This document shows, piece by piece, positions 8,874-17,310 of a stretch of DNA of 64,000 nucleotides; the stretch's first letter is position 1; every line of letters starts with the position of its first letter. A program made the translations under genes and the position numbers. A model generated the notes under the pieces. The model had not been told where the DNA came from, searched no databases, and saw only the letters and a list, made by a program, of their open reading frames with translations. Origin of the DNA: Proteobacteria bacterium SG_bin6 (GTDB lineage Bacteria > Pseudomonadota > Alphaproteobacteria > Sphingomonadales > Sphingomonadaceae); contig LWDJ01000021.1 in the NCBI GenBank assembly GCA_002083435.1, positions 29,043 to 93,042 of the forward strand. The letters run 5' to 3'.

Positions 8874-11756
8874 TCACGCCGCCTCCAACGCCCCACTCGC
8901 GAACGTGGCCCCACGCGCCGTCCCTGCCCGGTCAACGTCGATATTCGCCCGCGTCGCCGCACCGATCAGCGGTGAACCCGCGCCGGGGCGATAATCGCCG
9001 CCGCCGGTGCCGTCGCCCAGCACCGAACGATCCGCCACGAACTTGGACCAGGCATTGCCCTGGGTGCCCGAGGTCGAGGGATTGACCACCGCCGCCAGGC
9101 CCGGCCCCTGCGGGAAATTGGCGCCGCCGGTGCGCCGCGCAAGCACGTTCGCCTCGCAGTTGGTGCCATCCTGAAACCACAGATTGGTGGTGAGCCAGGG
9201 CCGATAGCCATAGTTGGGGGCGCCGCCATTGCCCGCCACGGTGGTGTCGTCGTAGAAATCGTCCTGCTTGGTCGGCAGCCAGTCGAAATAATTGTTCGCG
9301 ACGCGACAATCGACGTGGATATTGTCGTTCACCAGATCGGGCGGATCATTGTAGAGCGTGTTGCTGCGCTCGCCGACCATCGAATTTCCCTCGATCAGCA
9401 CATGGGTGAAGCGCTGCAGGCTGTTCTCGCCGATCGCCCAGAAGGGGCTGGGATCGGCGCCGATCCGCTCGGCAAGATTGTTGATGAACAGCGCGCGGAC
9501 GCACTCGCCATAGGTTCCCGTGCTCCAGGTCGGCCAGGTGACGGCGGTGCTCGTGCTGCTCAGCATCCGGTTGCCCATCGCCACCCAATCAGCCTGGCTC
9601 GCGGCGTCGGTGCCGCCGGTCCAGCCACTCATCGCCGTGCAATCGCAGTTGACGATCGCGAGCGCGAGGATGTTGCGCGGCGTGCTGCTCGATCGCACCA
9701 GGGCGAAGCGCTGGTTGGCGCCGGTGTTCCCCCAGTTCACCACGGTCGAGCTGCCGATCGCGCTCTTGGTCACATAAATGAAGCTCGTCGCCTGGGTGTT
9801 GAGGAACAGGGTCGATGCGCCCTGCCCGCTCTTGGCCTCCACCTGCACGTTATCGAGCCACAGATTGGCGACGCCCGTCATCACCGAGCCGCCGACGTTC
9901 ATCCGCAGATTGCGGAAAGCGAGCCGGTTGATCCGCAGATTGGGCGTCGAAGCGCTCGATTCCAGAATGCAGTTGGCGCGCGGGTTGGGGTCATCGGGAT
10001 CACCGATCACGGTCGGCCAGCACTCGGTACTGGTGATGCCGGTGGTGATGGCGGTGCTGCCGCCGATCTGCGTCGTGCCGGCGGGGAGCACGATCGTGGC
10101 ACCGTCGGTCATGCGCGTCAGCGCCGCCTGCCCGTTCGCCGCCGTAGCGCTGCGGTTGGCGAGGTAGAGCGCCTGGATCGCGCAGGCGACGCTGATCGGC
10201 TTGGAGGCCGCCGCGACCGCCTTGGCGGCGGCAAGGCTCGTCTGCACCATCGCCGCGCTCGCGGTCGCGGTGCCGTTGACGGGATCGCACACCACCCACG
10301 CCGCCGGATAGCGCGTGCCGGCGGGATCATAGGCCATTACCAGCGGCGCATCGGCGGTGGTGACGAAGCTGCCGCTGGCGGTGCTCTGCCCGCTGCCGCT
10401 GGTGCGCGACGGGCCGATCCAGGGGAAGATCGTCTTGTGAACGGTGATCAGGCCGGGGTTGAGCCCGCTCGGGTCAATATTGGCGCCCCAGCAGCGCACG
10501 CTGTCGCCATAGGCGGTGCTGGTGGAGGGCGCGGCCGCCCAGAAGCTCTTGGTGGTGGTGCCATCGGTCACATCGAAGCGCACCGCCGCCAGCCCCGATA
10601 GTCCCTCGGGATGGAGCGAGGCGGCCATCAGATCGACGCGGAAGGCGCCGGTTACGCGCTGGTTGGGCGGGGTGAGCCAGCGCCCGCCGATCACGGGGGC
10701 GGCGGCGACGGTGCTGTTGTTGGTGACGGCGACGCCGGCCTGTGCCGAGGCGCCGCTGCGCCAGTCGGCCAGCGCGGCAAGGCTGCACGTCTCGCCCGCA
10801 TAGACGTAGCGGGAGAGGCGGAGCCGGATGGTGCGGGTGCCGTCGCCATTGTCGCGCTCGTCGAGCACATTGGCGTTCGGCGTGCTGGTGCCGGTGGGCA
10901 CGATCGGCGTGCGCCGGCAGGGCTTGAGCGCGACCAGGCTGCGGGTGCGCGCGGCATTGGCCTGTGCCTGTCCGCCGCTGCGATCGAACCCGGCGCCCGA
11001 GGCGGCGAGGGTGAGCGCCATCTTGCTCTGCGCGTCGATCGGATAGCTCGCCCAGCTACCCGCGCTCACACCCGACAAGGTGAGCGCGAGAACCGTGCCC
11101 GATGCCTCGATCGCGGCGGCGGTGATCGGGCCGGGGTTGGCGGCGATGGTTATGGTAATCCCCGACACGCGCGGGCTGTTGGCGCTGTCGGCGAGCGCCT
11201 CGGTGAGGGCGATGTTGCTGCTACCGACGGTGCCCGTGCCGCTCCAGGCCCAGCTGCGCGCGGCGCCATTGATGGCAAGGCCGCTCGGCAGGCCGCTTGC
11301 GGTGATCGCGCTGCCTGCGGTGGCGCCGATGATCGCGCCCGAGGCGGGCGTGCCGTTGGTGAAGCTTGTCGCGGAAAGGCCAAGCGCGCCGAGATCGGGC
11401 TGCTCGAAGATATTGGTCACGGCGATCGTCAGCACCGTGTCTCGGGGAGAGTTGGTCGCGCCGGCGAGCGTCTCGCGAATGGTGATGCTGTGCGAGGTAC
11501 CAGTCTCGTAATCGGTCGCGACAAGGCCAGCAACGATCGAACCGGCCGCCAAGGCGAAGCGCCCACCGGCATCCTCCACCAGCGAAAGCGCGCCACCACT
11601 CGTCCTCGCGTTCACGGCGCCGACCGGACTCCCCGGCGCGCTACCCTCGCGCAGGCTTGCCGGGGCCAGGGTGAGAGGCGCCAGCTCGACGCTCGGCGGC
11701 GGCGCGTCATCGAGCAGCGCGGGGGTGCGCCAGGCACCAAACCCAAACCCCGCCAT
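8874..11756 (-). CDS. Large beta-helix surface or spike-like protein with N-terminal cadherin-like region
   Basis: The 960-residue product starts MAGFGFGAWRTPALLDD and has no signal peptide. Residues about 30-220 contain repeats of a cadherin-like pattern (SLVEDAGGRFAL, TDYETGTSHSITIRETLAG, NSPRDTVLTIAVTNIFE). The rest is rich in Gly, Ser, Thr, Asn and Ala with regularly spaced hydrophobic residues and ends in a section (for example ANNYFDWLPTKQDDF) that looks like a right-handed parallel beta-helix, as in pectate lyase-like folds and phage tailspikes. The gene overlaps the small spike-base-like gene by one base (TGATG), so the two are co-translated. Without a Sec signal it may leave by the type I system encoded divergently, or it may be a phage- or GTA-derived particle protein. 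A lyase activity on the local polysaccharide is possible but not shown. Confidence 0.7.
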   Translation of the reverse strand: MAGFGFGAWRTPALLDDAPPPSVELAPLTLAPASLREGSAPGSPVGAVNARTSGGALSLVEDAGGRFALAAGSIVAGLVATDYETGTSHSITIRETLAGATNSPRDTVLTIAVTNIFEQPDLGALGLSATSFTNGTPASGAIIGATAGSAITASGLPSGLAINGAARSWAWSGTGTVGSSNIALTEALADSANSPRVSGITITIAANPGPITAAAIEASGTVLALTLSGVSAGSWASYPIDAQSKMALTLAASGAGFDRSGGQAQANAARTRSLVALKPCRRTPIVPTGTSTPNANVLDERDNGDGTRTIRLRLSRYVYAGETCSLAALADWRSGASAQAGVAVTNNSTVAAAPVIGGRWLTPPNQRVTGAFRVDLMAASLHPEGLSGLAAVRFDVTDGTTTKSFWAAAPSTSTAYGDSVRCWGANIDPSGLNPGLITVHKTIFPWIGPSRTSGSGQSTASGSFVTTADAPLVMAYDPAGTRYPAAWVVCDPVNGTATASAAMVQTSLAAAKAVAAASKPISVACAIQALYLANRSATAANGQAALTRMTDGATIVLPAGTTQIGGSTAITTGITSTECWPTVIGDPDDPNPRANCILESSASTPNLRINRLAFRNLRMNVGGSVMTGVANLWLDNVQVEAKSGQGASTLFLNTQATSFIYVTKSAIGSSTVVNWGNTGANQRFALVRSSSTPRNILALAIVNCDCTAMSGWTGGTDAASQADWVAMGNRMLSSTSTAVTWPTWSTGTYGECVRALFINNLAERIGADPSPFWAIGENSLQRFTHVLIEGNSMVGERSNTLYNDPPDLVNDNIHVDCRVANNYFDWLPTKQDDFYDDTTVAGNGGAPNYGYRPWLTTNLWFQDGTNCEANVLARRTGGANFPQGPGLAAVVNPSTSGTQGNAWSKFVADRSVLGDGTGGGDYRPGAGSPLIGAATRANIDVDRAGTARGATFASGALEAA

Positions 11757-12016
11757 CAGGCGTAACCAATCACGGTGACGGTGGTGCCCGTCGCGCGGAC
11801 ATGTGTGGCGCGAATGTCCAGCCGTTCGCCCTCCTTCACCGGATGCGCGACATCGACGTCACTATCGATCGCCCGCAACACGATCGTGCCTGCACCGCCG
11901 GCGCGCAGCGCCTTCGTGATGAACGGCAGGCGGTCGCTATCGTGGGGCGTCACCACAAAGCAACGACGCGCCGGCGCGATTACCGAATCAGCGGCGTCGG
12001 AAAGCGAATCGGGCAT
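11756..12016 (-). CDS. Small protein resembling the GTA/phage head-spike base protein (Rcc01079 family)
   Basis: An 86-residue protein with the pattern RCFVVTPHDSDRLPF, then KALRAGGAGTIVLRAIDSD, ending in RATHVRATGTTVTVIGYA. From memory this matches the family named after Rhodobacter capsulatus Rcc01079 (GhsA), the base of the gene transfer agent head spike, which also occurs in phages. It has no signal peptide or membrane span. The stop codon overlaps the start of the 960-residue beta-helix gene by one base, mirroring the base-plus-fibre gene pair of GTAs. No capsid, portal or tail genes lie in this window, so this is an isolated pair inside a polysaccharide locus. Family assignment is moderately sure; the function here is inferred. 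Confidence 0.65.
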   Translation of the reverse strand: MPDSLSDAADSVIAPARRCFVVTPHDSDRLPFITKALRAGGAGTIVLRAIDSDVDVAHPVKEGERLDIRATHVRATGTTVTVIGYA

Positions 12017-12163
12017 GGCTCGTCCTCCTAACTGGGCCTTCTGTTCTACTTATGTTCCGATCGTGTAGGAAAGGGCTTTTTGAAGGCCACTGTCCGCTTG
12101 GTCAGCGAGAAATTAACCGGCGGCCGTCGATAACGGCGATGCCCCGCTGCTTGGGAATGGACC

Positions 12164-13915
12164 GTGCCTTCGACACCCGCCTCAAACGCCACGCCGGCTT
12201 TCGCGCGCACGGCGATGCCAATTGTCCGCCGCGCCATGGCGGGGGTGGCGGTGGTCACGGTCGTGCTCAATCTGCTGCTGATCGCGGGCTCGATCTACAT
12301 GATGCTGGTCTATGACCTGGTGATCCCGGGTCGCAGCCAGCCGACGCTGTTCGGCCTGCTGGCGATGGTCGCGCTCGCCTATGTCTTTCAGGGTGCCCTC
12401 GAACTGTTGCGCGGCCGATTGCTGCTGCACATGGCGCGCGGGGTCGACGCGACGCTGGAGGCGCCCGTCCATCGAATGGCCATGACGCTGGCGCGCGCCG
12501 CGCCGCAGATTGAGTCGGGCCAGCCGCTGAGGGATCTCGACCAAATCCGGACGTTTCTCGCCAGCCAGGGTCCCACCGCGCTGTTCGATCTCCCGTGGAT
12601 GGCGTTTTTCATCGCGATCCTGTTTCTGCTGCACCCCGCGATCGGCGCGACCGTGTTGGTGGGCGGCCTTGTGCTGATCGCGCTCACGGTGATCACCGAT
12701 CGCGTCACGCGCCAGGCCAACGCCCGGCTGCTGGCGCTCGCCAAGGATCGGCAGACGCTTATTGACAGTGCCCGGCGCCACGCCGAGGCGATCTATGCGA
12801 TGGGCATGGGCGCAACGCTCGAACGCCGTTGGACCATCGCCAACCGTGCCTATCTCGCGCAGCAGGTTCGGCTCGCCGATCGTACCGCGATGCTCGGTGG
12901 GACGAGCCGTGTCTTTCGCATGTTCCTGCAGTCGCTGGTGCTGTCGGTCGGCGCGCTGTTGGTGATCAACGATCAGGCAACCGGCGGCGTCATCTTCGCG
13001 AGCTCGATCCTCTCGTCGCGGGCGCTCGCGCCGATCGAACTGGCGATCGCCAATTGGCGTGCGTTCGTCGGCGCCCGCGACAGCTGGCAAAGGTTGAAGC
13101 GCTCGGCGCCGGTACTGCTGGCATCGGCGCACCAAAAGTCGCTCTTGCCGCCCCCGGCCGCGAGCCTGGCAGTCGAAGCGCTGACATTGTGCGCACCGGG
13201 CAACGATCTGCCGATCGTCCGACAGGTGAGCTTCCAGGCAAAGGCGGGCAGCGCGATTGCCGTGCTGGGCCCCAGCGGCTGCGGCAAGTCCACGCTCATC
13301 AAGGGTTTGGCGGGAATATTGCCCGCCGCTGGTGGCGCGGTGCGGCTGGACGGCGCGATGCTCGATCAATGGCCGCGCGAAGAACTGGGGCGCCATATCG
13401 GCTATCTCCCGCAAAATGCCGAGCTGATTGCCGGCACGATCGCCCAGAATATCGCGCGTTTCGACCCGCGCGCCCGCGGTGAGGACATTATCGAGGCGGC
13501 GCGCGCGGCGGACGTCCACGGGCTCGTCCAGTATCTGCCACGCGGCTATAATTTCGACGTCGGCACCGACGGGCGCAATCTTTCGGCGGGGCAGCGACAG
13601 CGCATCGCTTTGGCGCGCGCACTATATCGCAATCCGTTCCTGCTGCTGCTCGACGAGCCCAATTCTAACCTTGATCAGGAAGGCGAGCGGGCTCTGATCA
13701 AGGCGGTCCTCGCCGCCAAGGGACGCGGCGCGCTGGTCATTCTGGTCGCTCACCGCCCGGCCGTGCTCGCCGCGATCGATAAGGTTGTCCTGCTCCGCGA
13801 CGGCCGCGTCGAGGCCTTCGACGACAAGGATCGGCTACTGGGCCCACAGCCGCGCGACGAAGCGGCCGAGCCAAGGGTCGCCACCCCCTTCACCCTGCGC
13901 GCGGTGCCCGCATGA
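12164..13915 (+). CDS. Type I secretion ABC transporter, complete ATPase
   Basis: A 583-residue half-transporter of the PrtD/HlyB group without a C39 peptidase domain. Membrane segments occur between about residues 25 and 300. The ATPase carries Walker A GPSGCGKST, Q-loop GYLPQNAEL, signature LSAGQRQRIALARAL, Walker B LLLLDEPNSNLD and the switch His in VAHRPAV, so it should be catalytically competent. It begins with GTG at 12164; an in-frame ATG at 12215 (MPIVRRAMAG) is an alternative. It overlaps the second ABC gene as ATGA and heads the operon ABC-ABC-HlyD. It is divergent from the spike-like pair at 8874-12016, which suggests that pair or another nearby protein as cargo. No TolC-type outer-membrane gene is present. 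Confidence 0.85.
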   Translation: MPSTPASNATPAFARTAMPIVRRAMAGVAVVTVVLNLLLIAGSIYMMLVYDLVIPGRSQPTLFGLLAMVALAYVFQGALELLRGRLLLHMARGVDATLEAPVHRMAMTLARAAPQIESGQPLRDLDQIRTFLASQGPTALFDLPWMAFFIAILFLLHPAIGATVLVGGLVLIALTVITDRVTRQANARLLALAKDRQTLIDSARRHAEAIYAMGMGATLERRWTIANRAYLAQQVRLADRTAMLGGTSRVFRMFLQSLVLSVGALLVINDQATGGVIFASSILSSRALAPIELAIANWRAFVGARDSWQRLKRSAPVLLASAHQKSLLPPPAASLAVEALTLCAPGNDLPIVRQVSFQAKAGSAIAVLGPSGCGKSTLIKGLAGILPAAGGAVRLDGAMLDQWPREELGRHIGYLPQNAELIAGTIAQNIARFDPRARGEDIIEAARAADVHGLVQYLPRGYNFDVGTDGRNLSAGQRQRIALARALYRNPFLLLLDEPNSNLDQEGERALIKAVLAAKGRGALVILVAHRPAVLAAIDKVVLLRDGRVEAFDDKDRLLGPQPRDEAAEPRVATPFTLRAVPA

Positions 13916-15630
13916 CGTGGATCGAGCGCGACATGGCGAAGCCGGCGCCGGGCGGCAAGCGCTTGCAGCGCCGGCCGGCCGCAACGACGCGGCCCGGCGC
14001 GGGAGCACGCGCGGGGCTGAGTGGGATGCTGTTGGTGTCCGTGCCCATTTGGGGGCTCGCGCCCGCCCTCGCCCTCGCGGCGATGCTGCTGATCGATGTC
14101 GCGCTGCCCAGCCGGGAACCGAGCTCGATCCTTGGCGCCGCGCTTGCCCTCGCCGGCCTCGGCGCGGCTCGGCTGTTGCTCCACGGCCTGCGCCGCCGTT
14201 TGGCACGGCAGACGGCGGACGCGCTGCTACGGCCCCCCGGCACCCCCGAAACCGATGACGCCTGTCGCGCCTTGACGACGCTGGGCGGCGATCTGGCCGA
14301 CGCGCTGGTCCAACCACTCGTGGCGGTCGTGGCGCTCGCGTTGCTCGACTGGCCGCTTGCGCTGGTCGCCACGTTCGGCGTGGCTCTCGTCTTCGGCGCG
14401 CTGCTGTTGCAGTATCGCGGAGAAGCGCTGCGCTGGCGCCAGCTCGCGCCATTTGCCGCCGATCGCGATGTCCGCTGGCGCCTCGCCGCCGCGAACCAGG
14501 CCCGACTCGGCGGCCTAGGGCTCGACGCGACCTGGCGAGCGCATTGCCACCAGGCGACGCTCGATCATGACCGTGTGCAACGCAAACTGGAGCCGGCGCG
14601 CCACCGGGCCCGGGATGCGCTGCGGGCGCTAGCCGTGCTTCTGCTGGCCGCAAATGCCGGTACGGCGGCCTATCTTGTCGCGCTTGATCGTGCCGAGCTT
14701 GGCGGCTTCGCCGCGGCGCTGCTTCTGTCGGGATCGGCGCTTGCCCCCTTGCTCATCGTTTCGCGGCAGGTTCCAGAGCTGCTTGCGGGGCGCGCGGCGC
14801 TCCTTGCCCGGCGCGCGACCGTCGCTCCGGTCGACCCTTTGCCCCTTGCCTTGCCGGCGCCCAGCCAGTCGCTGTCGATCGAGCATGTCACGCTCATGCA
14901 TCCCGGCGCCGCGCAACCGCTCTTGTCCCAGCTCGACATTGGCCTGGTGAGCGGTGACGTGCTGGCCATCGCGGGCACCGCGGGAAGTGGCAAAAGCCTG
15001 CTGCTCCGACTGTTGACCGGAACCATCCGGCCGACCGCGGGAACGATCCGGATCGACGGCGCGGCGTTGGAGGATGTCGCGCGCGACGATCTTGCCCGTC
15101 ACATCGGCTATATGTCGCAGCTTCCCCTGCTGATGCCCGGCACGGTTCTGCAGAATATCGGGCGGTTCGATCCATTGGCCGATCCCCGCGCCGTGATCGG
15201 CGCTGCGCGCTCCGCGGGGGTGCACGAAGCAATCCTGCGGTTGCCACAAGGCTATGAAACCGAGCTCGATCTCGCATCGGGCGCGCTCAACCCCAGCTTC
15301 ATGCAGCGGCTGGCGCTGGCACGCGCCAGCTATGGCGATCCGTTCGTGCTCCTGCTCGATGCACCCGGTGCGTGGCAGGACCGCGCCGGGCTGAACGCTA
15401 TCGCGAGATGCATCGTCCAACACCGCGCGCGCGGGGGGATCGTGGTGTTCACCGGCGTCGAGCCAGCGTTGCTCGAAACCGCCAATTTGCTGCTCGTGCT
15501 GGAGGCAGGTCGCAGCATCGAGTTCGGCCCCAAAAACGAAGTGCGCGAACGGATGGCCGCTCGCCACGCCGCGACCAAGGTGAGCCAGAAGCCCCGCACG
15601 CCCGCCGCGACCGCCCAGGATTCGGAGTAA
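13912..15630 (+). CDS. Type I secretion ABC transporter, degenerate ATPase partner
   Basis: A 572-residue half-transporter of similar layout to its neighbour: an N-terminal basic tail, about six membrane segments, then an ATPase-like domain. Walker A is intact (AGTAGSGKS), but the signature is replaced by ALNPSFMQRLALARA, the catalytic Glu after Walker B is missing (LLLDAPGAW in place of LDEP), and the switch His is absent (VVFTGVEP). It therefore probably binds but does not hydrolyse ATP at its own site and works as the non-catalytic half of a heterodimer with the product of 12164-13915, to which it is coupled by an ATGA overlap. Heterodimeric exporters with one degenerate site are known; they are uncommon in PrtD-type type I systems. 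Confidence 0.8.
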   Translation: MTWIERDMAKPAPGGKRLQRRPAATTRPGAGARAGLSGMLLVSVPIWGLAPALALAAMLLIDVALPSREPSSILGAALALAGLGAARLLLHGLRRRLARQTADALLRPPGTPETDDACRALTTLGGDLADALVQPLVAVVALALLDWPLALVATFGVALVFGALLLQYRGEALRWRQLAPFAADRDVRWRLAAANQARLGGLGLDATWRAHCHQATLDHDRVQRKLEPARHRARDALRALAVLLLAANAGTAAYLVALDRAELGGFAAALLLSGSALAPLLIVSRQVPELLAGRAALLARRATVAPVDPLPLALPAPSQSLSIEHVTLMHPGAAQPLLSQLDIGLVSGDVLAIAGTAGSGKSLLLRLLTGTIRPTAGTIRIDGAALEDVARDDLARHIGYMSQLPLLMPGTVLQNIGRFDPLADPRAVIGAARSAGVHEAILRLPQGYETELDLASGALNPSFMQRLALARASYGDPFVLLLDAPGAWQDRAGLNAIARCIVQHRARGGIVVFTGVEPALLETANLLLVLEAGRSIEFGPKNEVRERMAARHAATKVSQKPRTPAATAQDSE

Positions 15631-15634
15631 GCCG

Positions 15635-16978
15635 ATGTCGTACCAGTTTCCCGCGCTCGTCACGCCGCTGCCCGCCGCCGCGACCGTGGACGATGACCCA
15701 GGGCTCGCGCTCGGCCACACGCTCCGTTTGAGCCTGGTGGTGGTCGGCGCGCTGGTCGCGGCGCTGCTGCTGATGGGAACGGTGGTGCGAGTAAGCGGGG
15801 CGGTGATCGGCAGCGGTCGCCTGGCGGTCGCCACCAGCGTCCGCCGCGTCGCCCATCCCACCGGCGGCGTGATCGCTCAGGTGTTCGTGAAAGAGGGCGA
15901 CCGGGTGCGCAAGGGCGAGCCGATCCTGCGCTTCGACAACCGCGTGACCGACGGCAGCGCGACCATGCTCGGCCAGACCGTCGAGCAGCTGCTCGCCAAT
16001 CAGGCGCGGCTTATCGCCGAACGCGATGGCGCGGCGGCGATCGCCTTTCCGCCGTCCTTGGCGAACAACCCCACCCTTTCAGCGCGCGCGGCAATGGAAG
16101 AGGCGCGGCGCCAGTTCGCGCTGCGCCGCCAGCTGCGCCAGGCCGAAGCCAACGCCGCGCGCGAGCGCGTCCGGCAGGTACAGCAGCAGATCGCTTCGGT
16201 CATTGCCCAGCGCGGCGCCGCGAGCCGGCAGGTCGCGCTGGTCCGGCCCGAGCTCAACGCCATGCGCGAACTTTACGGCCGCGGGCTGGTCACGCTCAGC
16301 CGCATGAACCAGACCGAGCGCACCGCGGTCGAACTGGAAGGCACTGTTTCGTCGCATGACGCTGATATCGCGCAGATGCGCGCGCGCATCGCCGAGCTCA
16401 ACCAGGCCGCGCTGGAAGCCGAACAGACGACGCGCACCCAGGCCGCCCAAGAGCTCGCCGCGATCCATGCCCAGCTGACCGACCAGTCGATCCGCTCGCT
16501 CGCGACCGCCGACGCGGCCGACCGGTCGCTGCTGCGGGCGCCCTATGCCGGGATCGTGGAGAAACTGGATATCGCCGCCGTGGGCGGCGTCGTCACGCCG
16601 GCGCAACCGGTCGCCGAAATCGTTCCGGACGGTGACCCGCTGATCGTCGAGGCGATGGTGAGCCCCAACGATATCGACCAGCTGCATCGTGGGCAGCGGG
16701 CGGTGGTTCGCTTCTCCGGGTTGAACCGGCAAACCACGCCGGAAGTCCTTGGTGAAGTTTATTTCATCGCGACTGAACCGACCGTCAACGAACGCACCGG
16801 CGCTAGTTTTTTCACGGTAAAGGTTCGCGTTGCGGAGAATCAGCTGCGCCGGCTCGGGGATGTGTCGCTGAAATCGGGCATGCCAGCGGAAACCTTTTTC
16901 GAAACGGGGCGCCGGTCGCTGCTCTCTTATCTATTTAAACCATTGATTGATCAGCTGAATCGAGCATTTCGAGACTAA
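15635..16978 (+). CDS. HlyD-family type I secretion periplasmic adaptor
   Basis: The 447-residue product has a single N-terminal membrane span near residues 30-55 (LSLVVVGALVAALLLMGT), a split biotinyl-lipoyl-like domain (HPTGGVIAQVFVKEGDRVRK) and a long Gln/Arg/Ala-rich coiled coil from about residues 120 to 275. The barrel and the RAPYAGIVEKLDI half-motif follow near residue 305. It should bridge the inner-membrane ABC pair and an outer-membrane channel. It starts 4 bases after the degenerate ABC gene, with GGAG seven bases upstream of the ATG. The length is normal for PrtE/HlyD adaptors. The downstream ACP gene is separated by a short hairpin-containing gap. Confidence 0.88.
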   Translation: MSYQFPALVTPLPAAATVDDDPGLALGHTLRLSLVVVGALVAALLLMGTVVRVSGAVIGSGRLAVATSVRRVAHPTGGVIAQVFVKEGDRVRKGEPILRFDNRVTDGSATMLGQTVEQLLANQARLIAERDGAAAIAFPPSLANNPTLSARAAMEEARRQFALRRQLRQAEANAARERVRQVQQQIASVIAQRGAASRQVALVRPELNAMRELYGRGLVTLSRMNQTERTAVELEGTVSSHDADIAQMRARIAELNQAALEAEQTTRTQAAQELAAIHAQLTDQSIRSLATADAADRSLLRAPYAGIVEKLDIAAVGGVVTPAQPVAEIVPDGDPLIVEAMVSPNDIDQLHRGQRAVVRFSGLNRQTTPEVLGEVYFIATEPTVNERTGASFFTVKVRVAENQLRRLGDVSLKSGMPAETFFETGRRSLLSYLFKPLIDQLNRAFRD

Positions 16979-16987
16979 AATCGCCAA

Positions 16988-17007
16988 CCTTGTTTCCGCA
17001 AACAAGG
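16988..17007. promoter_or_regulatory. Perfect 8-bp stem-loop between adaptor and ACP genes
   Basis: CCTTGTTT at 16988-16995 and AAACAAGG at 17000-17007 form a perfect stem with a four-base loop (CCGC), ten bases after the adaptor stop. No T-run follows, so it is not a standard intrinsic terminator. It could stabilise the upstream mRNA end or damp read-through into the ACP-ketosynthase pair. Confidence 0.5.
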
Positions 17008-17052
17008 ATCATTAGTGTCCGCGCCGCAGCGTGGCCAGGGAGCAGCGCGAAA

Positions 17053-17310
17053 ATGACGACTCTCGACAAGATAATAGAAATCGTTGCGAAACAATTAAAG
17101 CGCGAGCCAAGTGAGGTCACACCCGACATGGATTTGGCCGAAGCCGGCTATGAATCTCTTGACGTTATCGAAACAATCTTTGAAATTGAAGAAACCTGGG
17201 ATCTCAACATCGATTTTAATGCCAATTCTGAGGACGCGGACAAATTTAAAACGCCCGCCAGGATTGCCGCGACCGTTGACGCCATGTTGGCAGCGCGCGT
17301 GTCCAAGTGA
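17053..17310 (+). CDS. Acyl carrier protein, specialised
   Basis: An 85-residue acidic protein with the phosphopantetheine attachment motif GYESLDVIE (Ser35) and the helix-rich ACP layout. The ATG at 17053 was chosen because AGGGAG lies about 10 bases upstream and the extension from 16990 reads through the hairpin with no ACP-like sequence. It is 85 residues, slightly longer than housekeeping AcpP, and has Glu rather than the usual Asp before the modified Ser. Its stop overlaps the start of a ketosynthase gene (GTGA). An ACP with its own FabF-like ketosynthase away from a fab cluster usually makes a special acyl chain, as with rhizobial NodF/NodE. Here it may supply an acyl group for the local glycan or for a secreted protein. 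Confidence 0.85.
   Translation: MTTLDKIIEIVAKQLKREPSEVTPDMDLAEAGYESLDVIETIFEIEETWDLNIDFNANSEDADKFKTPARIAATVDAMLAARVSK

Noticed and set aside
9315..11765. Two long plus-strand frames opposite the beta-helix gene
   Set aside because: Gly/Arg/His-rich with no domains, and the sense gene is coupled to a recognisable small partner.
8874..12016. A prophage or complete gene transfer agent
   Set aside because: Only a spike-base-like and a fibre-like gene; no terminase, portal, capsid, tail or integrase.
12182..13519. Minus-strand frame of about 445 codons opposite the first ABC gene
   Set aside because: Arg/Gln/His-rich antisense shadow without motifs.
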